NCBI RefSeq assembly: GCF_023159225.1
Contig: NC_063171.1
Coordinates: 11,298,826-11,362,825, forward strand
DNA length: 64,000 nucleotides
DNA from: Perognathus longimembris pacificus
Taxonomy: Eukaryota; Chordata; Mammalia; Rodentia; Heteromyidae
Reading direction: 5' to 3'
Part shown: piece by piece, positions 46,699-57,406 of the stretch
Layout: each line of letters starts with the position of its first letter
Numbering within the stretch: position 1 is the stretch's first letter
The notes under the pieces: model-generated
Told to the model about the DNA's origin: nothing
What the model saw: only the letters and a program-made list of their open reading frames with translations
Database searches by the model: none
Position numbers and translations under genes: made by a program

Positions 46699-49600
46699 TC
46701 AGGGAGACCAGCACCTTTGTTTTCTGAGTTCTAGGCTTGTCTCGCTCAACATTATTTGTTCTAGTTCTGACCATTTCCCTGTGAATAACAATATTTCACC
46801 ATTCCTAATCGGTATGTAGTATTCCATTGTGTATAAGTACCATATTTTTTGGATCCATTCGTCTGTGGAGGAGCATCTGGGTTGTTTCCATGTTTTGGCT
46901 ATTGTGAATTGTGCCGTGATAAACATGGAGGTACAAATGTCTTTTTGATATCTTGGGTTTTGCTGTTTAGGATAGATGCCTAGGAGTGGTATGGCTGGGT
47001 CATAGGGTAGGTCTATATTGAGCTTTTTGAGAAACCTCCATACTGTTCTCCAAAGTGGTTGTACTAATTTGCACTCCCACCAACAATGGAGAAGGGTTCC
47101 TCTTTCCCCGCACCCCCTCCAGCATTTGTTGTGGCCTGAGTTCAGAGTATGGGCCATTCTAACTGGGGTGAGGTGGTATCTCAGGGTTGTTTTTATTTGC
47201 ATTTCCTTTACTACCAGGGATGTTGAGCATTTCCTCATGTGTTTCTTTGCCATTTTTATATCTTCCCTTGTGAAGTCTCTCTTTAGCTCCTTTGCCCATT
47301 TCCTAATAGGTTTATTGGGCTTGGAGGGGCTTAGTTTTTTGAGTTCTCTGTAGATGACAGATATCAGGCCTTTGTCTGTTGCTGTACTGGTAAATATCCT
47401 TTCCCATATCGTTGGCTGTCTTTCTATTTTGGTGGCTATGTCCTTAGCTGTGCAGAAACTTTTTAATTTGTAGTAGTCCCATTTGTCGAGTCTTTCCCCT
47501 ATTTGTTGTGCCCCTGGGACTTTATTCAGGAAGTTCCTTCCTGTGCCTATAAGTTCTAGCGTCTTTCCTACTCTGTCCTTCAGTAGTTTCAAGGATTCAG
47601 GTCTGATATTGAGGTCCTTGATCCATTTTGAGTTGATCTTGGTGCATGGTGGTAGGCTTGGGTCTACTTTGAGTTTTCTGCATATGGCTGCCCAGTTCTC
47701 CCAGCACCAGTAGTTGAAGAGGCTATGTTTATCCATTGTATGTCTTTAGCTCCTTTATCGAATATCAGTTGGCTGTAAGAGTGCAGTTTTATTTCTGGGT
47801 CTTCAATTCTAATCCATTGGTCTTCCGATCTGTTTTTATACCAATACCATGCTGTTTTTGTTATGATGGCCTTGTAGTAGAGCTTGAAGTCTGGTATTGT
47901 GATACTTCCTGCACTGCTTTTTTTGCCTAGAATTGCTTTGGCTATTCTAGGTTTTTTGCTGCTCCATATGAATTTATGGATTGGTTTCTCTATTTCAGTG
48001 AAGAATGTGGCTAGGATTTTGATAGGTATTGCATTGAAATTGTATAACAATTTGGGCAATATGGCCATTTTCACAATATTGATTCTGCCTACCCATGAGC
48101 ATGGGAGGTCTTTCCATCTCCTTGTGTCTTCTTTGATTTCCCTTATTAGATTTTTATAGTTTTCATTAAATAGGTCCGTCACGTCCTCGGTTAAGTTGAT
48201 CCCTAGGTACTTTATTCTTTTTTTGGCTACTGTAAATGGAATTGTTTCCATAATTTCCTTTTCTATTTGTATATTGCTGGTGTACGAAAAGCTGCTGACT
48301 TTTGTGGATTGATTTTGTATCCTGCTACTTTGCCAAATTGGTTTATTAGGTGTAGGAGTTTGGGGACTGAGTTTTTTGGGTCCTTCAGATATAAGATCAT
48401 GTCGTCTGCGAATAGGGATAACTTGATTTCTTCCTTGCCGATGTGGATCCCTTTGATGTCCTCCTCTTGCCTTATTGCTATGGCTAGGGATTCCAGCACT
48501 ATGTTGAAAAGAAGTGGGGAGAGTGGGCATCCTTTTCTTGTTCCTGAGTTTAGGGGGATTTAAGTTTCTCTCCATTTAATATGATATTAGCAGTTGGTCT
48601 GTTGTATATGGCTTTTATAGTTTTGAGGAATGTTCCATCTATTCCTGTTCTCTCCAAAGCTTTTAATAGGTATGGATGTTGTATTTTGTCAAAGGCTTTT
48701 TGGGCATCAACTGAGATAACAATGTAATTCTTAAATTTAGATCTGTTTATGTGGTGAATTACGTTGATTGATTTACGGATGTTGAACCATCATTGTGACT
48801 GTGGGATGAAGCCTACTTGGTCACGATGTATGATTTTCTTGATCAGTTTCTGGATCCTGTTAGCTAATATTTTATTGAGGAGCTTTGCGTCTGTGTTCAT
48901 TAGTGATATTGATCTGTAGTTCTCTTTTTTTGTTGGGTCTTTGCCTGGTTTGGGAATGAGTATGATATTAGGTTCATAGAATGAGTTTGGGATTTCTCCC
49001 TCTGTTTATATTTCACGGAAGAGTTTGAGGAGTATTGGTATTAGCTTCTCACTAAAGGTTTTGTAGAATTCGTTGGTGAATCCATCTGGGCGTGGGCTTT
49101 TCTTTGTTGGGAGGCTCTTGATTATCCCCTGTATCTCACTGTAAGTTATTGGTTTATTTAGTTGATTTATTTCTTCTCGGTTCAGTTTGGGCAGTTTGTA
49201 CTTCTCTAAGAAATGATCCATTTCTGTAAAATTATTGTTTTCTGCTGAGTAGAGGTTTTGGAAATAGCTCCTTATGATTGTTTGAATATCGTGTGTACTT
49301 GTCATTTTTCTGGTGGAGTCCTTGATTTTACGGATATGAGTCTCTTCTCTTCTTTTTTTGTAAGTCTTGCAAGAGGTCTGTCAATTTTGTTTATTTTCTC
49401 AAAGAACCAGCTTTTAGTCTTATTTATTTGTTGGTCTATCTATTTTAAAACAGATTTATCTCTTCTTTAATCTTTGTGATCTCTTCCCTCGTAGTAGTTT
49501 TAGATTCTGTCATTTCTTGTTTCTCCAGTTGATTTAGTTTCATCATGAGGTTATTCACCTGCTCTGCCCTGCTGAGGGCAATGATCTTGCCCCTCAGTAC

Positions 49601-50478
49601 TGCCTTAGCTGTGTCCCATAGGTTTCTTTGTGATGTGTTTTAATTGTCATTGTGGCTTATGAATTCGTTGATTTCATCTTTAATTTGGTCTGTGGCCCAA
49701 GTGTTGGATAGCAGTGTGGGGGTTAGCCTCCAAGAGTGTGTATAGCCTCTGTGGTATCCTTTGTTGTTGAGGGTTACTTTTAATCCACTGTGATCAGATA
49801 TAATACAGGGGATGATGTCAATACTTTTGTATTTGCTGAGGTTCTTTGTGTGGGCTATGACGTGGTCTATTTTGGAATATGATCCATGGGCTGCTAAAAA
49901 GAAGGTGTATTGGGTCTCTGTAGGGTGGAAGGTTCTATACAGGTATGTTAGATCCATTTGGGAAATGGTGTTACTTAGGTCCTCAGCTTCCTTGCTAATG
50001 CTCTGGGTGTTGGATCTGTCTCTTGGGGAGAGAGGGGTATTAAAGTCACCCACTATGATTGCGTTTGCGTCTATCTTGTTCTATAATTCTGTGAGAATTT
50101 GCTTGACATATGTAGGTCCTCTTTTGTTCGGTGAGTATACATTTATCACCGTGATGTCTTGATTCTGGAATTTTCCTTGTATTAATATGTAGTGTCCTTC
50201 TTTGTCTTTTTGAGTTGATTTTAATGAGAAGTCCAGCTTGTCTGAGATCAGGATGGCTACACCTGCCGTTTTGGTGGGTGCATTTGCTTGGTAGATCTTG
50301 CTCCATCCTTTCATTCGAAGCCTGTTTTTGTCCCTTGCTGTAAGGTGGGTCTCTTGTAGACAGCAGATGTCAACTTTTGTTTGCAAATCCATTCTGCCAG
50401 TCTGCTCCTCTTTATCAGGGAATTTAAACTATTTATATTTAAAGAGATCAGAGATAAGGGTGATTTTTCTCCTTCCAT
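46699..50478 (-). pseudogene. L1 ORF2 (endonuclease and reverse transcriptase), degenerate
   Basis: About 1260 codons from MEGEKSPLS (ATG at 50476-50478) to the stop at 46699. The endonuclease has VDICCLQETHL near 50365, AGVAILIS, GDFNTPLSPRD near 50045, SKIDHVI near 49880 and IISDHSGL near 49800. The reverse transcriptase has [14 protein letters not shown] near 49090 and an intact catalytic box [12 protein letters not shown] near 48410. The C-terminal cysteine motif reads [18 protein letters not shown] near 47090-47140, and the last 345 codons (47736-46699) are open. Frameshifts occur near 50390 and at several later points, and stops interrupt 48550-49000. It cannot make a whole protein. In L1 this protein nicks target DNA and copies RNA in the nucleus. 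Confidence 0.93.
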
Positions 50479-50527
50479 TTTCTTGTTGGGTTGTTTGTTC
50501 CTCTTTTTTTTTTTTTTTGTCTTGTCT

Positions 50528-51566
50528 TTAGGGAGCTATTCTTTCTGATGGATTTTGTCTATTGTAGTTACTTTCTGATTCTGTCTGTGTGTCTTTTATG
50601 ATCTCTGTTGGGTGGGGCTCCCCTCTTAGAATTCGCTGTAGGGCTGGTTTTTTATTCACATACTCCTTTAGCTCCTCTTTGGTGTGGAAAGATCTGGTTT
50701 TCCCTTCGAATGTGAACTCCAGTTTCGCTGGATATTTGATCTGAGGTTGTAAATTTTTAGTCTGAAGTCCTTGGATGGTGTTCTTCCACTTCGTGCTTGA
50801 TAAGTTTGTGTGGATAATCAGATGTTATTCGAATCCTCTTCCCATTATAAAAAGTTTCTTTCTTAGCTTTGGCTGAATTCAGAATTTGCTCTTTAATCTT
50901 GAGGTCTGTAGTCTTGAATATTATGTGCCTTGGGGTGGCTTTTCTGGGGTCTGGCCTGCCAGGTGTCCTATAGGCTTCAGTTACCTGGATGGGGTCCCCT
51001 GTGAGATTGGGGAAGTTTTCTGCAATAACTTTATTGAGAACATGTTTAAGCCCTCTGCTCTGGTATTCGGCTCCTTCTTCTATTCCACTTATGCGTAGAT
51101 TATATCTCTTGTCTTTGTCCATTAGTTCCTGGATTAGTCTGCCCTGAAGCTTCACCTTTTCTTGGAGTGTGGTCATTTCCTGGTTGTTGTCAGCTGCTTC
51201 ATTGTCCAGGCGAGAGATTCTGGATTCCATATGGTCCACTCTTTGTGTTATGGTTTCAATTGCGGAGTTTATGGATGTCAGAGAGCTATTTATGGTTGTC
51301 AGATCAGCTCTGATCGTGGAAATTTCTTCCTTTAAAGAGCTGTATTTTAAATCTATTTTTTCATGCATTTCAATTCTCAGGATGTGAAAATTTTCTTTAA
51401 AGGAGGCTTGCATTGTATCCATTTTTGCTTCTATTTCTTTAAAGGAGGCTTGCATTGTATCCATTTTTGCTTCCATTTATTTCTTGGCTTCCTGGGTGTC
51501 CTTCAAGATTTCCGCTCTAAACTCCTGGAATTGTTTTCTGATTTCATTTCTGATGCTTTCCATCAT
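50528..51566 (-). pseudogene. L1 ORF1 (RNA-binding chaperone), degenerate
   Basis: Minus-strand frame from MMESIRNEIRKQFQEF (51566) through a long coiled coil (residues about 30-130 with regular I/L spacing: SLKEEISTIRADLTTINSSL) to the RRM-like part (RYNLRISGIEE, ATPRHIIFK) and the C-terminal domain (YPAKLEFTFEG) ending at TAA 50528-50530. An in-frame TAA at 51477-51479 lies just before the repeat MEAKMDTMQASFKE, and a frameshift near 50790 separates the RRM and C-terminal parts. ORF1 protein normally trimerises by its coiled coil and packages L1 RNA in the cytoplasm. Confidence 0.92.
51393..51476 (-). repeat. 42-bp tandem duplication in the ORF1 coiled coil
   Basis: Two 42-bp units (51393-51434 and 51435-51476) that differ at one base encode EAKMDTMQASFKE(I/N) twice. 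Fourteen residues equal two heptads, so the coiled-coil register is kept. Confidence 0.95.
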
Positions 51567-52735
51567 TCCTGTTAACAGGGCCTCATTTGCTTTTTAATCT
51601 CCATCTCCTCTTCAGTCGTGCTGCTTTTTGGAGCTGGGGGGTTGGCTTGCCCTTTGATGAACTGTTATGTTTCTTTGTGAGTTGCGCATCTGGAGATCTG
51701 TGGATGGCTTCTCAGGTTTGGTTTTAGCTCTGCCCTCCCTCCTGTGTAGGTGTGTCTACGGCAGCAGATGCTGCCGCTGTGGCCCCGCCCACGAGTGCAG
51801 GGTATGCCTACCAGAGCAGGTATTGTCGCCAGGGGCCCCACCCTCCTGTGCGCTGTGCGCTTGCTGCAACAGGCTCTGGCGCTGTGGCCCCGTCCACAGC
51901 AGGGTATGCCTCCCAGAGCAAGCCCCAGGTTGTTGGGTTGTGTTTGTGCCCTCCCGCAAGTCAGCTGGGGGGGCCGTATGTGTGAGGCCCAGTGGGATCG
52001 ACTGTCCAGGAGTGGGTTATCACCCTCAGACCTCGCCTCCGCTGCGAGGGGGGGATGTGATCAGTCCCAGGTGTCCCAGCTGTGCTGGTATTGCCCACCA
52101 GTGCCTGTAATTTTAGTTGTAAGAGTCCACGAGGTCCAGGAGCCTGGGGTGGGGCTTGCACTGCTGGCCATCCCCCGGCCCCTGTTGGGAAGGGGGCGGG
52201 GCCGGTTCTGCCAGTTCAAGAACCTGTGTGGCCTTGGAGCTGCTCCACACTTCCCCTGCTACACTGACTTCCTGGTGCCTGATGGGAGCTCCCTGCCTGT
52301 TTTGGGGGTTCTTTGTTCCCTCATGGTGGGGAGGGCGAGGGAGGGAGATCTAGCTTCTTTGTAGGCCTTGGGTCTCTGATAGCTGGTCTCCCGTTGGGTG
52401 AGGGGGTAATGGGGGACTCACTGATGTTGCATTGTGTGTGTGTCCCCCGAAGCCGTTGGTCCTTCAGGGGATGGCGAAGTGTCGTGGTGGCTTCCCCGGT
52501 TCCCTCCTTCTGCCGCGCTGGCAGAGGGTGCTCCTGAGATTCTCCGGCTCCGTCTTGGTTTTCGGCTCTTCTTTTTTTCTCCTTTTTGTTTTCCTGTGTT
52601 TCTCCACTGCTTCTGGCTGCTGGTTTTGCTGGGTTCTTGATTGGTTGTTGGGTGTTGGAGTTCCCAGCTCGCTATTCAGTTGGGGCGAGTCAGGGTTCCT
52701 CCCTACTCTGTTGGTGCCATCTTTTCGAGTCCTCT
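51567..52735 (-). promoter_or_regulatory. L1 5'UTR / internal promoter with terminal YY1-like site
   Basis: About 1.17 kb of GC-rich sequence, much richer in CpG than the surroundings, lies upstream of ORF1. Near the outer end the minus strand reads GAAAAGATGGCACC (AAGATGGC at 52716-52723). This matches the YY1-binding core that sits near position +20 of human L1 and sets its start site. The position, 10-20 bp from the 5' end, supports a complete 5' end. Confidence 0.75.
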
Positions 52736-53652
52736 TTTTAATTTTTAATTAAAAATAATTAAATTGTTTTTATAAAATTTATGTAAAGAGGAGTATGAAG
52801 TAGAGTGGGGGTTTGCTACAATGAAACGGGATTCCCCCAGAAGGGAGGGGATTCCTGGTTCCCCCAAGAGTCCACCACACAGTCTCCAGCTACAAGATGA
52901 CAAAAAGACAAATTTATTAGGGAAATAAAAAGTGAACAAAAAGTGAACCAACTGGCCTTGGTAGCAGCCCAGACTCAGGAGCCAAAACTGCCGACCACTC
53001 GTGCAAGCCACACGTGTGCAGCCCAGACTCAGGAGCTGGAACTGCGTGCTTGTGTGGCCTTCCAGCCTGGTTATAAGGCAAACATCACAGTCAAACTTGC
53101 CACACGCAGGTGACCAAAAAGGATACAACACTTACAGAGCATGATAGGCCGCACGCAGGTGGCCAATAGAGTTAGTTTGTCTCATAGTATCTATTTGGAC
53201 CAACCTATCATTCTAGTTAGTATTGACACATAGATTTGACATCTGGTGGATACACCCACTCTGGAGGGCACATGGATTTGATGTCAGGTGGATACACCTA
53301 CTCATGGGAGGGTACAGGTTCCCTTGAAGCTCCCAGGCCTCAGGTGGTCAATTTACCTAACTTATCATAATAAAGGGGAGCTTCCCTGGGTAGGGTGGAG
53401 GGAGAGCTTAGTGGAGATGGAGTTGGCTTCTTCTCTAATCTGAGGTGGAGTCAACCTGAAGTCCCTCCACAGTTAATGATGGCACTGGCCAGATCTGACC
53501 TCCCTATTACAGAGTACACTTTTACAAGTCAAGTAAAGAGTGCATTTCTTTATGGATAATGTCACCATGTCACCCCATCCCTCTTTTTCTCCTGGATTTT
53601 CACTCATATCCCCACTCATAAATTGTACAGTTCATCTTCAACATAGTAAAAC
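52736..53652 (-). mobile_element. Old L1 3'UTR fragment (family A), split by a solo LTR
   Basis: The parts at 52736-52795 and 53517-53652 join into the family A L1 3' end when the LTR is removed: the AAATTGTTTTTATAAAATTT segment leads to ACTTTTACAAGTCAAGTAAA, then CCCATCCCTCTTTTTCTCCT and AAATTGTACAGTTCATCTTC. Its 5' truncation point (about 53652) abuts the right copy of the 11-bp duplication TCACTTCTTTT. Confidence 0.75.
52796..53511 (-). mobile_element. Solo LTR of an endogenous retrovirus, perfect 5-bp TSD
   Basis: A 716-bp unit that on the minus strand begins TGTAATAGGG and ends CTACTTCA (TG...CA ends). The 5-bp duplication GAGTA is at 52791-52795 and 53512-53516. A TATA-like TTATAA (53071-53076) lies about 155 bp ahead of the AATAAA signal (52913-52918), which gives U3, R and U5 in the right order. 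U3 holds two direct-repeat pairs (52964/53018 and 53233/53275). No internal retroviral genes are present, as expected after LTR-LTR recombination. The 5-bp duplication does not by itself settle the ERV class. Confidence 0.9.
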
Positions 53653-53990
53653 TCACTTCTTTTGGCCCTGGTTCTCAGAAGGTTCAGTCCTGGGTCATTT
53701 GGCTCTGTGTTTCTGTACAGGAAACACAGGGAGGAAAAACATCATGGTGAAAGGAAGTTGTGGCTGAAGTTATGGTGGCCAAGAAGCAGAAAGATACAGT
53801 GAGAGACTTGGTACAAGAAACAATCACCAAAGACAAATCTCTCAAACATACTTCCTCCAGCTAGGCTCCACTACTTAAGGTTTCCAAACCCTCCTGACAC
53901 AGCACATCAGCAAAGAGCAAGGTTCTCATGGATGAACCTTTATGACAGACCTTTCCTATCCAAACCGCCACAAACAATGGCACACAAGAG
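53653..53990 (-). mobile_element. Ancient MaLR-like LTR, right part of a split copy
   Basis: The text resumes CACTTCTTTTGGCCCTGGTT, then AACATCATGGTGAAAGGAAG, TGGCCAAGAAGCAGAAAGA, CATACTTCCTCCAGCTAGGC and CTATCCAAACCGCCACAAAC, continuing the LTR begun at 45610. Confidence 0.62.
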
Positions 53991-54369
53991 ATGTTCAATA
54001 ACAGCAAGCCACACTGTTAAGACAGAGATTCAGAAAGAGTTGAAATAAGGTGCTGAGGTAACTTATCCAGTGAGGGGAGCAAGGTGTTAGGAGTGATTTC
54101 TCATTCCAAACATTGGGCTCCTCGTTTAATTGTCAATATTTTAGATAAAGAACTACACCATATGATGGCACCAATTAGGATGAATACAAGTTAGACATTT
54201 TGTTGGGGTTGGGATGTGTAGAATACAGGTTGCTTCCAGAATGGATCTGAATAACCGGGTGAGCACAGAAATCCTAGGCTCAAGGATTTTATTTAAATAA
54301 CATAAGGGAAAAAAAAGAAAACAGAAAATTGAGAGTTTGACATCTCCATCCTTCTCGTAAAAATAATTT
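53991..54369. other. Non-coding stretch with a possible MIR
   Basis: Around 54020-54120 the run AGATTCAGAAAGAGTTGAAA followed by GAGGTAACTTATCCAGTGAG resembles a reversed MIR core. The rest shows nothing. Confidence 0.35.
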
Positions 54370-54590
54370 TGCTTGGCTGAGCATAGTGGTTCACACCTGT
54401 AAAATGATTCTTAGAAATCAGAGATCAGGAGGACTATAGTTTGGGGCTGGCCTGGAAAGTTACTGAGAACCTATATCAACAGAGAAGCCAGGTATGGTAC
54501 TGATTCCTATAATCACAGAAACAAAGAGGTATATAGAGGCATAAATGGGATTATTGTGGTCTGAGTCCATTCCAAAAAAACATCTGAGAA
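54370..54590 (+). mobile_element. Diverged 7SL-type SINE
   Basis: TGGCTGAGCATAGTGGTTCA, CACCTGTAAAATGATTCTTA and TATAGTTTGGGGCTGGCCTG match a 7SL-like head. The following 110 bp (GCCAGGTATGGTACTGATTC) may be a second 7SL-like unit. Confidence 0.6.
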
Positions 54591-54937
54591 ACTATCTTAA
54601 AAATAACTAATTCAAAGGAGTTCTGAGTTGTGCTTCAGAAATTACACTAGGTAAATTGCACTTACATGGAAAGAATTCTGATATTCTAGTTTCCCTACTC
54701 TGCTTTGAAAAAGGTAAGTGAAAAAAAAAGCAGACAGTACATAATTTCCCTGAGGAACTGGTCTGAAGAAATTTCATCTGAAACAATAATTACTGTCAGT
54801 GTGCAACTCACCAAAAAAAGTAGAAAACATAAAAATAAGCAAAACAACTGTTTCCAAACAGAAAACCATGTGGTAAGAACTAACATTATGAGAATCAAAA
54901 TGATTCTTTTCTCTTATTTTCTTTCTGATTTTTTTAT

Positions 54938-55042
54938 AGACAGGGTCTCACAATGTAGCCTCATCTAGCTACAAATTTGTGATTCTTTATCCTCAGCCTC
55001 CTAAGTGATAGAAATATAGGCATGCAACTAGATGCTCAGCTC
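54938..55042 (-). mobile_element. B1 SINE fragment
   Basis: ATAGACAGGGTCTCACAATG, TCCTCAGCCTCCTAAGTGAT and AGGCATGCAACTAGATGCTC match a reversed B1. Confidence 0.8.
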
Positions 55043-55069
55043 AAACTTATATTCTGAATTTTATTTCTT

Positions 55070-55280
55070 TTTTTTTTTTTTCTTTTTTGCCAGTCCTGGG
55101 CCTTGGACTCAGGGCCTGAGCACTGTCCCTGGCTTCCTTTTTGCTCAAGGCTAGCACTCTGCCACTTGAGCCACAGTGCCACTTCTGGCCATTTTCTGTA
55201 TATGTGGTGCTGGGGAATCGAACCCAGGGCCTCATGTATACGAGGCAAGCTCTTTTGCCACTAGGCCATATCCCCAGCCC
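55070..55280 (-). mobile_element. IDL-Geo SINE, full length with TSD
   Basis: T-rich tail, Geo half, linker CTGTATATG and ID-like half ending TATCCCCAGCCC. The 15-bp duplication TGAATTTTATTTCTT is at 55055-55069 and 55281-55295. Confidence 0.96.
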
Positions 55281-55506
55281 TGAATTTTATTTCTTGATAG
55301 CTTCGTTATGACTAACAAGCTGAAGCAAGCATTGAGCCAAACTTGTATATGAGACTATGCATAAATACAACATACTTTCCCCTAACATTTGACTTAATTT
55401 AAATTGCATGACAGATTTACAATATGGTTTTAGTAAATAGTAGTTAAAAATCTTATACTTCAATTTTTGGCTTGCATTGGATTTATTTATTATTGATTTA
55501 TTTGCT

Positions 55507-55710
55507 TTTGTGCTGTTTCTGGAGCTTGAACTCAAGGCCTAAGTGGTAGCCCTTGAGCTTTTCTGCTTAAGGTTAGTGCTCTACCACTAGAATCATAGCT
55601 TTACTTCTGGCTTTTTGCTGGTTAATTGAACATAAGACTTTCATCGACTTTCCTGCCACAGCTGGCTTTGAATTGTGATCCTCAGACCTCAGTATCCTGA
55701 GTAGTGAGGA
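55507..55710 (-). mobile_element. 7SL-Geo composite SINE, head missing
   Basis: Geo half (TTAGTGCTCTACCACTAGAA), linker GCTGGTTAATTGAACATAAG, and part of the 7SL half (GAATTGTGATCCTCAGACCT). Confidence 0.8.
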
Positions 55711-55734
55711 GCAGCCAGAGCCTGGATAAAACTG

Positions 55735-55940
55735 TATTTAATCTCAAGGTCTTCATTAGGCTTGCTTGTTCAGCTGGTGCTAAACCATGTACTTATTCAT
55801 GCCACACTTCCAGCCCTGCTTTATTCATGGTAATTTTTCAGATGGAGTTTTGTAGATTTTCTGCCCAGGGATTCCAACTGAGATTTTTCAGGTTTCAGCC
55901 ACCTTACTAGCTAGGGTTATAGAATTATAGGCATGAAAAA
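55735..55940 (-). mobile_element. Diverged SINE of the 7SL group
   Basis: GCCACACTTCCAGCCCTGCT and a final TAGCTAGGGTTATAGAATTA TAGGCATG resemble the reversed tRNA-like and 7SL-like halves. Confidence 0.5.
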
Positions 55941-55997
55941 CTTGTATCTGTGTTTTACTTTTTCTTTCCTTTTTTCCTTTTTTTCTTCTTTTTTTAA

Positions 55998-56078
55998 TGC
56001 AATGCTGAGGTTTGAACTCACAAATTGTCCTTGATACACAGGCACTCAATCCTTGAACTAGGTTTCCATCCATAAATT
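55998..56078 (-). mobile_element. Possible tRNA-like SINE monomer
   Basis: ATGCTGAGGTTTGAACTCAC and a later AATCCTTGAACTAGGTTTCC resemble a reversed ID or Geo monomer behind a T-rich tail. Identity is uncertain. Confidence 0.35.
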
Positions 56079-57406
56079 TAAATATCCTGACAGAAATTTC
56101 TCGTCTGACTTAGTATGCAAAGTAATTTTCTTCAAAGTACTGTCTAATATTTATGTAAAAACGATAGATAAAAGGCATAGAATATCTGTTTTTTTCTTCT
56201 GTGAAGTGCCTTAAAAAATTGAAACAATTGATAGAAAGAAAACCATGTAATTCATTTAAAAATGTTAAAACGCTTCAGAAATAGAAAATACAAATAATTG
56301 AAATAGTCTTGAGAATTATTACAGTTTTTTTCTTTAAATAATAGGCAATGTGTTGTATTTTGATACTGAGCTCATATTTTATATAAGGAAGTTTACTTAT
56401 TTTAAGATGTCTGAATTCAACACAGAACTCTTCTGTACTACAAAGTAATTTATAGTCTTCAATATGGCGTTTTGGTTGCCTACTTTCCTCCAAATACAGT
56501 CACATGCCTGGGGACCTGCGGATGAACTGCCCTAAAAACTTTGTAAGGGCAAGATAAAGTCTAGAGCAGTAAGGAAGGGATGGAAGCTTTCCTCAGGCTG
56601 CTTTCCCTGAATTATTACTACCTTTACCAATGGATCCTTGTATTTATAGACACACATTATCCATCCTTGCAGAGTTCAGACATAAATTAGAGTCTGAAAA
56701 CATTGTCTACCATATGACTAGATCACTTCCATTTTGGGAGTTTATAGTACATTTGTTTTATCTAGCAACTGGTACCTTGTCAGCTCTGTGTACTCAGAGC
56801 ACTTGGGATGAATGCAATACAAGAATGTCAAAGCTCCCTCTTAGCTCTTGAATTAAAGTGTATATATGCATTTGTTGTGGCTTGTTTTTGATAGCATTGA
56901 TCATACAATTTATTCAAACACACACACATACACACTCTGATAATTTTCCCAGTTGCTATTAGATTCCCACAGGAATCTCTGCTTGCTTTGGAAGGGTTTT
57001 GTATTAGGACATTTAAATTATCCAGAAGAAAAATGAATGAAGCCAAAAATGTCACTCCAATGATTCTAATTGAATAGGACTAGGGTAGGGTTCAGGATGC
57101 TTTTTAGATTGTGGGTCTCAAAGAGTTCTTATGCAGGTGTGCAGAAAGCCACACACTTAGAAACAGTTTTTCCCCCAAAAGGAAAATCAAGCTCATAGTC
57201 ATCAAACCAACAATTAAACAACAACAACAAAAGCTGTTTCACCAGGTATTCTTATGAATGCAGATAGGATACATAATCAGAACAGACTGCGCTGTGCTGC
57301 AGACTAGTGTTAACAATGATCTCTCTAAAGACTTCTCACGTTATTGGGCCAGTAATCTATTACAGCTGCATTTTAGTTCAAAAGCATATTCAGAATAAAG
57401 GGAGGA
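56079..57406. other. Non-coding stretch, no gene seen
   Basis: Unique AT-rich sequence. No exon or identifiable repeat. Confidence 0.45.

Larger units (their letters stand above)
46208..52735 (-). mobile_element. Essentially full-length L1 (family B), coding regions broken
   Basis: On the minus strand the order is 5'UTR (52735-51567), ORF1 (51566-50528), ORF2 (50478-46699), 3'UTR and an A-rich tail (46241-46208). Total length is about 6.5 kb, the usual size of a complete L1. Its 3'UTR (GGTGTTGTGCAAAAAGGGTA, GTAGGGCAGTGTATATAT) is unlike the family A ends elsewhere in the window. Target-site duplications are not clear: only GGACTC is shared by the two edges. It seems to have landed in the A-rich tail of an older L1 fragment. 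Confidence 0.92.

Noticed and set aside
47018..47353. Plus-strand frames over 47-50 kb
   Set aside because: Shadows of L1 ORF2, which reads on the minus strand with the known motifs.
51667..52364. GC-rich plus-strand frames up to 204 codons with many Cys and Pro
   Set aside because: They are the antisense of the L1 5'UTR. No family match is apparent and the region is explained by the full-length L1.
46208..52735. Active, retrotransposition-competent L1
   Set aside because: ORF1 has an in-frame stop and a frameshift, and ORF2 has several breaks.
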